The notes under the pieces: model-generated
What the model was told of the DNA's origin: nothing
What the model saw: only the letters and a program-made list of their open reading frames with translations
Database searches by the model: none
Position numbers and translations under genes: made by a program
In this document: piece after piece, positions 38,101-50,100 of the stretch
How positions within the stretch are numbered: the first letter of the stretch is position 1
Layout of the letters: every line of letters starts with the position of its first letter
Origin: Corythucha ciliata
Lineage: Eukaryota; Arthropoda; Insecta; Hemiptera; Tingidae
Assembly: GCA_038030265.1 (NCBI GenBank)
Contig: CM075942.1
Span: forward strand, 37,910,751 to 37,974,750
Reading direction: 5' to 3'
Length of the DNA stretch: 64,000 bases

Positions 38101-41100
38101 GTTTCGATCGTAAAATTTGTCCAAGAAAATGGGTACGTTCTAGTTATTTTTCCTGCATGAAACATATACGCAAGTTAATTGGCATTATTTATTGGCTAAT
38201 TAGCATGTAAACTGTTAAACTGTTATCCGTTATAAATTACTGGAAATCTTGATTATTTTTGAACCCCACTCAACGTAATGAGACACCTAACTACTCAAAA
38301 ATCGATAACAATTCAAAACAGGTTAAATTGCTCCAGTGTCCATGGATCTTATCGAAACAAAATATGACAACAATTGTAATTTTACTACCACTTGTAGCAC
38401 ATTTCCCTTTAAGCTTTAGTTCTTTGTTTATCGGTAATATAATAACAGTTAATTCGTGAACCACCGCAGAATGGCGTTAACTCGGCTACATAAACATAAT
38501 TATTTCAAGTATCCTATACCGTTTTTAGGCTACTGCTATTCTCTCCGTGGCTTCACAAAAAATGCATCGCTCAAAATTCAATCCCCTCAACAGTAATCTT
38601 GAAACCAAAGCCCTTTCCTAGTTTTAAAGGATTTTATTTCTTTATCGGAAATCCCACTACCCACCCATCATGTTCCCACTATCTCTGTTGTAGAGAACCT
38701 CTTTTCGCTCAAGGAAAAGACCCCTCTTTCCCTTCACCACCAAAGCTTTCATAGTGTCCATAGAGCCAAGAGAAAATAGTTGATCTGTCAACTCCTCTGA
38801 GTGAAGGATCAATCAACGCCCTCCTGCACCTTTTCTGTTTACTGAATTCCGTCCGTTCTATTTGTAGAAGAGCCCTCGTAGTTACGAGCGACGTTCGAAG
38901 TTTTTGAGGAAGAAACAAAATTATTTTTAGCGCCTTCTACCACCTTGCGTCAGGATTTGGCCATCCCCTTAAATTCACGTGCATACCTTGCTTCTTAGAA
39001 GTATCCCTTCAGGTATAAGAGTTTCGAATTTTGACTCGATCAGAAATCCCCCCCCCCCCCCAATATGAATTTGTGTGTGTCTCTCCCTACTCGTGTGAGT
39101 CGTGACGTCTGTGCTTTAACGTATCCCTTAATCTCATAACCCACGCACCAAGGATCACTTTTTTGGGCGTCCATTTAAGTAAAACATAGAAAGAAAGAAA
39201 TTAGCTAACAGAAACTGCGTGGTGCGTTCCTAGGAGATCGGATGCTCATGTCGCAGACGCTTTTGAGGAGCGCAGTGCAGCCTTGACATCCAAGGGACCT
39301 GAAGGTGTTTTTCTTTCATGTTATCACTGCACTTTTAGCTGCCTTTTCCCCGATTAAAAAAAAAAAGTAAAAAAAACTCATTTCTGAATAAAATGAGAAA
39401 ACTCTACAGCATGGACCCACACAGGACGTTATCCGTTTTTCTCCGCTGTCATGCATTAGGTCGTTCAGAATTTCAATGCTCTGGGATGAATGAATGCAAA
39501 ATTTGTCCATTTCCCCGAACTTCGGTGTATGTTTTCAAGATTGTACAGCCCGAAAATCTACATTCTACATTCCGTCCAACAACAAACTAATTGTGCGTGT
39601 TTAAAGCGCAATTCTAATACATCAGTAGGAAGCGGATTTGCCAATTCAGCCTGAATATGCCCCCCCTCTCCCACAAATCCACCATTGGAATCAGGAAAAA
39701 AATAATTTGAACACTTTTTACCTTCTTCCAGTCACCCACGAAGTTTCATCTCCTTAACATCAACAAGGGGAGAACAACAGCGTTTTGGGTCGTGCGGTGT
39801 ACGTTTCGAGGAGTTTACTTGCCCTCACCCAAGCACACACGTGATTGGCTCATGCACCGGTATGGAAACGCACAACTTCAGAACCACATTATTGTGATTG
39901 ACTCAGAAACTGTTGAGTCAATTTGATTCGGTACTGGTGGAGAGTCAACCCTGACAAAAAATTAAAAACTATATGTGCTGTTCTTGGGTTGCGTCCGCGG
40001 CTTTAAATAATTATATAAAAGCTAATTCAGCGCTAAAAGTGAAAAAATCGCCGATTCGGATGTAAAATTTTAAAAATTGCTTCCTAATTCGCGGTTCTAA
40101 TGGAGAAAAAGCGCCAATTCACAGCTAAAATTGCACGTGAAATTGATAAAAATAGCCGCGGAGTTATACAATGCGGAACTGAGTTTATTCTTTTTTTTGC
40201 CTCACTGTATACATACAGGGTGTAACGGGAAAATGGGGCATAATTGAAATGGGTGATTCTTCATCACATGTGGGTCAAAAATGACTATCTGGACCAAGGT
40301 CCGATTATCAACAGTTTCTGAGAAATCGCAGTTTTCCTGAATTTCGAAGTATCAGGCGTTTTCTTCAAAACTCGGTCGGTATCTTAGCAACCATTGATCC
40401 TAGGAAACTTTCAAGGACACCGTTGGAAAGAGCACAAAATTTCCTTTCAGATGATCGTAAAGTTGGGGAAGGTCGTGAAATTTGGACGCCCTTAACTCTC
40501 AGCTGAATAGCCGCTTCCTTGAAATTCTTTATTCTTACTTGTTATTCAGCCAGCTGTCATTTTACTGACAGCTCTCGGAGGATGAGTAGGACTTCATGAA
40601 AAACTTCTACATTTATTAAGCTTTCAAATGACCTGCTTGGTTCGGGATTTTGTCTTTATTGCTTCTGAGATACAGTTCAAAATACTTGAAAACTCGTCTA
40701 AAATGTCTGGAAACGTACGTTCACAATTGCCCTCGAGCAATTGCAACCCTTTGCAAACCTTTTCAATGCAGGTTTTGCAATGCAAACCTTTTCGGTGAAT
40801 TTTTGATCCGTTAAGACTGCTGAGTCCGGTTACCTCGCTGGACCAACTCCAAAAAAGGCAATACTAAGTGCTTGAAACGGCAGGTCACTGCTCAGAACCT
40901 GAGGGTTCTGACCTGTAGGATTCAAGGGTAGCTGTCAACAGTCACTACCGTTCCCACCCTCTCCTTTGACAGATATTTCGCAGAGATCGATGGAAACAGA
41001 CAGCGGAAGTCAAACTCAAAGTCAACTGCATAGAACGGGGGCTCAAATAGATGACCCCCAACAGGTAAGTCGAGCGACCCTTTTAAAAAAACAAAAAACA

Positions 41101-44100
41101 AAAAACCCGAGCGAACACCCAGCAGAAAATCCCTCACCAACCTGAGTGACGTGAAGAGCATTTTTTTTAAAACGAATTTTTCCCGTTCTATGGCAATCGC
41201 AAATATACGTTTCCATACGATTTAGACAGGGGCTTAAAGTATTTCGAACAGTATCTCAAAAGGAATAGAGACAAAGGCCCGAAGCAACCAGGTGTCATTT
41301 GAAAGCTTAATAATTGTAGAAGTTTTTCCTGAAGTCCTACTCTTCCTCCAAGAGCTGTCAGTGAAATGACAGCTGGCTGAATGACTAGTAAGAATAGAGA
41401 AATTCAAGGAAGCGGCTTTTCAGCCGAGCGTTAAGGGTGCCCAAATTTCACGAACTACTCCAACTGTACGACCGTCTTGAAGGAAATTTTGTGCTCTTTC
41501 CAACTGTGTCCTATAAATTTCCCCAGGGTTAATGGTTGCTAAGATACCGACCGATTTTCGAAAAAAACGCCTGATGCATTGACAGTCAAGAAAACTGCGA
41601 TTTTCTCGGAAACGGTCAATAATCGGACCATGGTCCATATAGTCATTTTTGACCCACATGTGATGTAGAATCACCCATTTCAATTATGCCCCGTTTTCCT
41701 GTTACACCCTGTATATGTAACTACTTTATAAACAAATTCCGTGTGATGGAGTCCTTTAAATTGCAATTTAGATGGTTAGGCACAACCAATAAGCCAATTA
41801 TATGATATTGCCTCCTTCAAAAGCACAATGCCCAAGCCCAATAATGCTTGCCTCGTTCAAAAATCCAATTTCGTGGTGTGTCAATAACCAAATTTCTAGG
41901 ATTTGACCCTTTCCAACCCCGATTTGGCAAATGTATTTTCTTTGAACGTCTTTTTGCGAGCTTGGGTCACTTGAGAGAGCCAGGGTCAAGGATTTGGCTG
42001 TTTCAAATTCGGATATTTAATCAACTAAACTTTCAACTCTTGCGCCTTCAAAGAAAGCCACTTTTGCGAGTTTCCACTATTCAAAAATCCGATTTTGTGA
42101 GGTTGAATTCTTCAGAGAATTCAGATTTAAATCTGTAAAGCCCCGGTCACACGCTCAAACTTTTCTTCAAACTTACTTGTGCAAACGGGTTTAAACCAGC
42201 AGGTTTGTGCTTTATAACATGCTGGGATAAACCCGTTTACACAAATAATTTTGAAGAAACGTTTGAGCGTGTGGACAGGGCTTAAAACGTAATTATTACA
42301 GATTCTTGAATTGGGAAAACTGTCCACTTAAAAATCCTGCATGTTTATTTCGAATGATTTTATTCCAAACCGGGGGCCCCCCGCATGTTCGGCCCCTAGG
42401 TGGTCGCCTACTCTGCCTACCTCGAAAATGGCCCTGTTCTGCGAATGACAGCTGATCCGCCCCGTCTTTCGATTGATCACTTTGTCCGCTTCAGTACTGT
42501 CCCTTGTCCAGAGGAAGACGAAAGCGCACGCAAGTGGAGGCATAGTTTACTCTTTTTCCATTTTCCTGGGTGCGCAAAAAGATTGTTGGTTGTTTCATGA
42601 TTATACATAAATATCGCGTATATGTGTGGACGGAAACCCGGTGTACTGTATACTGTCCATCTCACGGTCTCGCGAGGTGCTACCTTCAAGGTGGAGCTTA
42701 ATTGGACCATTACTTAAAAAATTAAAAGCCGGATATTGCCTGTTTGCGATCAAATTGAGCATATCTTAAGAAATAAAAACTTAAGGGGCCTTACGTCAAT
42801 TTCTTCAGAGCTTTCAGGCTCCTAAAATCATGAGGTTTCTTTGATGTTTAGACGAAGCAGTGCTGCGGAAAGCATGCACATGGTATTTATGTTTTATAAG
42901 CCTAATTTTAATATTTGTGTGCTTCCACGCGGAAACATCGCCCCCACTTATCCTTCTTCTGCATCCTCTTTGAAAATCTCCTTCAAAACTGTTGAAAATG
43001 CACCGCTTTCATTACGTCTCTTCGGGTCATTGGAGAAGTACCCTCTCTTTGTCTTATTTCACATTTGCCTCCTCTACTGTAGATTTTTTCTTCTTCCTGG
43101 AATAAAAACACTCCGAAACTTTTGGTGTAAATTTAGAGAAGTACTTCTACGATAGTGTGGTGCCGAAAGTCTAAAGAATTGTTTAACCATTGTAAGAATT
43201 GTATTTTCATCATTTATGTCTCTTTACATTTTGTCAGACGCTTTTGTTGGACGATTTGTTAATTAATTTTGCTGAGCTGATACTGACGATTGAAATCGTT
43301 CCCGGATCGTTCTGACGGGTTAAAAAAACAAAAAGGAGATAAAGATCTGTGTAACCAAACAAAATTAGAGGAAATGATGCGAATCAGTTTCGTTCATTTT
43401 CCACTGTGTCAACCCCTCCACCGCCGCCTTCTTCTTGCCATTTTTTCCATTAACGTTTCGGGTAGGGCTTCAAACGTTGGTTTAAAAAAAATGAACGTAT
43501 GAGGAAAAAGCTAAACAATGAGCAACAGTTGAAAGAGGTGGGTTTTATTAAATAGAGAGAGAGAGAGAGAAAATTTTCCTGAATGCGTTCAGGAAAGTTA
43601 CCATGTACTATAATGTTAACGGTCGGTGGACAGTGAATGGTGTATGGGTGATACAAAATATTGGGAGGATTAACCTTTTTTTTTATTCTTCCCATTGTCA
43701 TTGGTTGAAGAGACTCAACATTAATTCTGCTTTCAGGGGCCCTATTCTTGAAATTGTGAGAATTTTGCAATACTGCTTTGAAGGCAATGTTGCTTTGAGA
43801 GAAGTGAAAGCAATGTTGTCTGGGATGCAGAGTGTTTCAGTGTTTCAAGAATACCATTTGTTAGCAATACTGGAATCGATGCAATAAAATAACCGCGGGG
43901 ATTCCTTTCTGTTGTGAATTTTTTTTTTTAAATCTCCAAAGCTAGAGCTATGTTTAGAAATTCTTTGTTAAAATGAGAGTTTTTGACTACAGCAGCGGAG
44001 CTCATTATTGTCCATCTAAGCGCCCACATGGGGCAAAGATATCTCGTTGTCGACGTTGAATTAGCCCCTTTCGACGCCTAAAAAAAAATACCAATCGCTC

Positions 44101-47100
44101 GTGCCCGCGTATTTTTTCTCGGGGGCGAGACGTCTCCCGCGTCGGCGCCAAATGTGAAAGGCCCCATAGAGTTCTATGTATTTTTACTGCAAGAGCCGAC
44201 GCCGCACCTGGGCGGCTTTTATTTCCTAATGTGCAAGGGGCCTTAGGCTAGTCCCGGGATTCTGGTCGAAGAACACTGATGGACCTAAATTACATCCAAT
44301 TTTATGCACAACGAGGACAACTTTTAAACTTCGACTTCATTGCCCAACCCATCTGAGAAATGCTGGTGAGCGTAATTGTGGCGTGCAGCCCTTCCTTGCC
44401 TCCCCACGCATCTTACTGAGCGTTTCTCGTGGGTATGTCGCTGATTCAGCTAGGTCTCTTGCAACTCATTTTTCGAAGGACGATTAGACGAAATATTCGT
44501 TTTTCGAGGGATTCTCTTTTATTTTTACAAACCGCACTCACCGAACAAGAAAGCTCAACTGTGAAAAATAAATTCCTTCTTGTAAAAAACAAAATGGAAA
44601 CTCTCGGATTTCCCATGGCAACAGAGAAGGCAATGTTACAATCGAAGCTTTGAAAATTGAAACACCTACAGGGGGTGTTTCCAAAAAACCACAGAAGGCA
44701 TTACTGCTTTTGCAACATTGCGACCCAAAGCAGTAGTGCCAAATTCAAGAATACCGCTTCGCAGTGTTGCTTTCTCAAAAAGGCAATAACGCAATCGAAA
44801 CTATAGTCGGATCGTTGAAAGAATGTGCATGAAATTACCCTCTCTCTTTTCCCTAAACCAACATGACATACCGCTACCGCACCATCACCTGAGAGGAGCC
44901 TCTCCAGTTTTATCGGTAAAACTCTTTGTTATTGGTTGCAGTTGTTTGATAATAAGAGGAGAAGTAGAGAACCACGTTAAGAGAGGGAAAAAGCGGGCTT
45001 ATGGCCTCCCACCACTCATGCACATTCTTTCGCCGATCCGACTATAGTGTTGCCAAGGCGTTCAAGAATAAGGCCCCAGGCATTATTTTATCGGAAAGCC
45101 TCTTTCCACAGATATCTTTATCTGCGAGTTAATGCGAGCATTAAAATTGTATAAATGCACTAAAACTCAATTCGGGCTATTAGTGTGACGTCATGAAGAA
45201 GGAGGTTTATAACCAGTGACTCCAAACAAACTTTTGCTCACACGAGTTTGTGTGGTGTTCATCCAATGAGGAAGTAACAAAAAAAATAAAAATCGCTGGA
45301 AACATTTTTTTTCGAAAGAAAATGACTAAATATGACCAGGAATTGAATATTAGTGCGTACATGATTGATTTCGATTTATAGCGAAGTAATAAAACTTGCC
45401 AATTTTTTTTGTTACCTTAAACGGCCAGTCTGTGACTCGTGACGTGGTTAAGGGGTTGTGACCCCTCCCGCCCCTCCGCATCATGACTGTTATCATGTCT
45501 TGCCCCTTCTTGTCCATCCCTTTCTCTTAAGTCCTATTGTTTTATTTGTGGGAAGCTATTGTGGAGGTCACGCGAATGCTATTATTACGTCATCAGTCTA
45601 TCTAGCCTATTTCAAATGGGTCCCACAACCCAATAGTTTTTAAAATTAATAAAAAAATTTAGGACCTGATTTTATTTGAACGGATCGTGTTTTCATGAGT
45701 TTTGGTACCCAAGCTATCACGACAGCATGATTTTGGAAAATGTGTTACTTCCTCATTAGAAGATTTCGAGCGATGCCTAACACACATTTTTGAAATATCA
45801 AACAAGTCCAAAAAGTTTTAGAAGCCAACAAATGAGTCTAACGTTATCTTAATGAGGCTTACCCGTCCTGTTCCTGAACACTGCTAGGTACACCAGGCTT
45901 CGCTCGACTAACAGTTTTCTTTTTCTGTGGTGATTGGAAAGTAAAACGCTTTTCTTTGTAGTGTTCAAATATAACAGGACCAAGGGATTTGTCTCCATTA
46001 GGGAAATGACAGCTGAACACATGTGAAGAATTAGTTGGTTCTTCTCGTCTCCTAAAAAGTACAGTTATAAACATTTTTATAGACTATACAGGTTGTTATA
46101 TTACTCAACTTACCACAATAATTTAATCCAACGGCGCCTGATTACATGGTCTTTTGAAATTCTAAAAAATTTGCACGTATCTCTGGTGCTGTAATGCTTG
46201 CAGTCTGGAGCCCAGCACATACCCATTGCTAATTAACCACTACAACTTTCAGTTTGAAATGATCACTGCTTAAGTGGGACCTCGTTCAGAAATAATGAAA
46301 AAAAAAGCTTACAAAATGACCACTATTCACTAAAAAAGTAAATTATTGTGAGGGCCTGAGTAAATCCTGTGTGGGTTCCTGTTTGTTTGGAGTCAGTGAT
46401 AAGGAATCAGTACAACAACCCGTGAGCTGTGACGTAGCCACTAATGGACCGAATAATTGAACATCCTAATTAAATTACTAAAATGATTTATTGGATAAAT
46501 ATTTAGTACAGTTGTTGCCGTAATAAAATGCCGTTTTTGTCTGTGATATAGGACGACCCGATTCGAAAAATTTAGTTTATTTCATGATAAACTCAGTTGA
46601 AACGTGGGCGTGAATTTATCGGTTTTCGAACAAGAAAAAGAAAATGAGGAAGCGAGGGGCCTTATGTATAAAGAGGGTCTTTAGGTCATACATGTCAATT
46701 GGCGTCATATATCGGAAACGGGAAGAGAATCTCTCAGGTAGGTTTTGACAGAGGATGAGTTATTAACTGTTAAAGCCGTGAATTTAGAAAGGTAGCCTTT
46801 CGAAAAAAAAGTAGTCAACGGTGTCGTCTGCAGGAAAAAAAAAACCTGAGATATGTCCGGAAATACGAGTCACCCCTTTGCCACCGCCACCGCTTTGATT
46901 TGCTTTAGCCTTAACCCACCTTCCTCTTTTGCTTCTCCCACTTTCAAGTCCTCCCCCCCACAACCCTTTTACCCCCTGCAGACTTGTGGTACATGGAGAC
47001 TTTTTCCTCCCTTTCCCCCAGGCCGTTTCTTATTCTGAAGGCTATTCATGAACTGAAACCAGACGATGAATATACCCTTTCTCTGTTTCTTTATACTTGA

Positions 47101-50100
47101 ACCACAGCGTAATCCGTCGTCTTCATATATGAAGGCTGAAATTATCTTCTCTATTTCCTTCTGGAAAACGGGAAGATATATTTCTTTAAAAGGAAGTTAT
47201 TACACGGAAGAAAATTCAATTTGTTACTTTCCTTCTATCTAGCAAGGGCATAATTAAAGCGAAATTGAGACTAAAGTGCGTTTTACGGAGTATATTGAGA
47301 TGAAACACTGGAGCTACAAATGATACCACCGAGAGAACAACTTTGAATAATTAATCAATAAAACTGTGCCCATGTATAGCTGTCAAATGCTGTCATGAAT
47401 TAAATTTTGTGCGGAATTTCCTGAAGATTTAAATGAGCCATTGAAGTCCAGGATTGGTGCAGAAATTCGGCCGTAATTTACGTAACGCGGAGTAGGCGAG
47501 GTACGATTGGAGGGGGGTCGAGGAAACACATGTACAACTCCCCCTTAAGGCCCGTTTTCACCAACGCCGATCATCAACTAATCACGATTACAATAGCATT
47601 TTGTATCAGAAATGGCAACTAATCGCGATCAATTCTAAATGTGCGTTTACACCAAAGTGTCCCGCTACACTTATTGCTTGAAATTTGTGTCTGACACTAA
47701 ATTCTTTCGTGTAAACACAAACTTCCAGAAATTTTTACCAAAATTTGAACAGTCAATAAATTTCACATCTGACACTTTTAGGCCAGTCACTTTAGACATC
47801 GAAGGTAGCAAAAAATCCGGTAAATCTGAATTTTTAGTATGTTGTCAGAGGAGGTACCACTAGAGTAGATCCAAGTTTGCAGCTTCGAAAACCCTGTGCT
47901 ATGCTAACTTCAGGGTGGTCGAAAAACCTCGAAATTTTCGGACTTGTGTAGGATTTTGGCTTATATCTCCCTTCCCCGGGAGATGTAAGCTCTTGGCTTA
48001 TATCCTCTTATAGCTCAGTCACTATTATCCTTATGAAAGTAGCCAAATGAGCTAAATTTTGAGCCCATGTGGAGATCTATAGCTCTAGTAGTTCACCAGT
48101 TATCCACAGGACAGGTCCTGAGTGTGCGGGACGGGACCTGAGTGTGCGGGACGGGACGCGAAACGGGAAATTAGCCAAAAAATGCGGGACGGGACGAGAC
48201 TTTTCATTTCCTGTCCCGGCCCGTCCCGCGCGCATCCCTAAACCTAACTTCCGGTAATGAAATACAGCATAAAACTCTGTTGAGATCAAAATAATATGGT
48301 CTAGGGTCTAGGCACTACAGCATTCATCACATGGCGATCAAAACTCCAAAATTCATTGTAGTCGGTCGGCAGTGTCCGGCATTTACGCTACACTTTTAGT
48401 GCACTTCACTTCACAGGGTGGCCAAAATATTGAGGCTGTCGTTGTCGCTGTCACAAAGAGGTGTTTCCTCATCCGTTAGATTGATGCAAAACTCGTGAGG
48501 CGATATGACCCTTGATCAGCGAGTACATGCCCTGTGGGGTACATCAACTCATGATTGTGAGTGGCACAGTATAAAACGTGGTCAAATGTGATTTCTCTTA
48601 TAGCGTTTTCCATTTCCATAAAATTCAGCTCTTATCCCCCCCCCCCCGTGTTCTCCGTTACCATGTGATATAATTCCGAGAAGACTGATGGAAATGCTCG
48701 GCTCCAGAGCTGAATTTTATGGAAATGGAAAACGCTAAAATTAGTATTTAAAAATCTGCTGCCTCTTGGGAAATTTTGAACGAATCTAAAAAAAATCACT
48801 CCTGTCTAATGTGCCAAATCAATCTTCTTAGAGCTCCTCATGGGATTAACAAGGATCAATGTTATCTGGAGCGAAAGTGACTCCAACAGGGTTTTCGCAA
48901 TTTTGCCATAAGTCACCAAATTTCCAAAGCAAGGGCCTGTCGAGATCATGAGTTTCATAAAACGAAATATCGACTCGACGATTCAAGGAAAGGCCCATCC
49001 ACCGACTAAACGAGTGCTCGTCCGAATCAGTGACATTTGCCGCTGTAAACTTTCAACACGCTTAAACCGCCATATCGCTGAAATCGTGCATCACCCGCTC
49101 ACATTGGACGGGCCCTGACCCCGTGTCTTACGTGAGGCGGGACCAGCTCTATTTTAGCGTTCGGAGCGGGCTTAGCGTTTGCAGCGGGTGCGCGATTTTC
49201 ATCGCAAACGCACAGATACAGCGAGTAGCTAGGTGCCAAACTAATTAATTTGGTGGCCAATGATTCCATTCAACAGCCCCCACTCATCATCCTACAAGTT
49301 GCATAGAATAATAAGTTGTTAGGAAACTCGTTGGAAAGGTTTTCGGCGAGTTCTAAGGTGATCACTTTCCAATTGGTACTGTGGAAACTCATCAAAAAAC
49401 TTTTCGATGAGCTTCGAGGTGATGACTTTCCCGAAGGTTTCCTTGAAACTCATCGAACATGTTTTCGATGAGTTTCAAACTTGTTTGTGGGCTTGCGACG
49501 TTGCCGATGTTCATTATCTGTGAAATGGCGACTATTTTTTCGAGGAATTTCTAGGTGATGAGTTTCACGAGTACTCATGGAAACTCATCGAATTATTTTT
49601 TCGATAAGATTCATTTTCGATGAGTTTAAATAGACTCAGTTTTTTATGGTAGGGGCTTTTCAGTGGGTTGAGTTTTTTGTGATGAGAGCTTTTTCGGGGA
49701 TGGGGTCTTTTCGATCGCTTTGTTCACTCCCTCCAAAACTATTTAATGAACTCAAGTTTGTAAACAACTTTTACAACGAGAACTATGGCTGCTTATATTA
49801 TGAACACGTATAATTCTGTTTTGCAAATTAATTCATAAGCGGTTCACTCTTCACTTTTTTAAAAGGAAGTTTAGTGCTCTTTAATAAACTGAAATGGGTA
49901 ATTGTATTTCTGTATCAGTTGGCAAACAATTCATCATCCTTGCATTGGGGGGCGGGGGGGTATCATCAAAAGGAGTTCCGCCGTACCCTGACTGCGCCCG
50001 TCGTGGCCAAGAGTTATCACTCCTTCGGTCTTATCCCTTTTATTCTCTTTTCTGTCCAAATTTGTTCATTTTCCCCTTAATGACGTAGGCGTCTGCCCAT

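Noticed and set aside
42400..42600. Plus-strand frame VAYSAYLENGPVLRMTADPP with plausible codon use
   Set aside because: It begins at a stop, rides on a GC-rich dispersed repeat also seen near 27750, and no splice partner exists.
44000..44245. Possible further MITE ending AAGGGGCCTTA
   Set aside because: Only the right end is convincing. The proposed left partner pairs poorly, so no element boundaries could be set.
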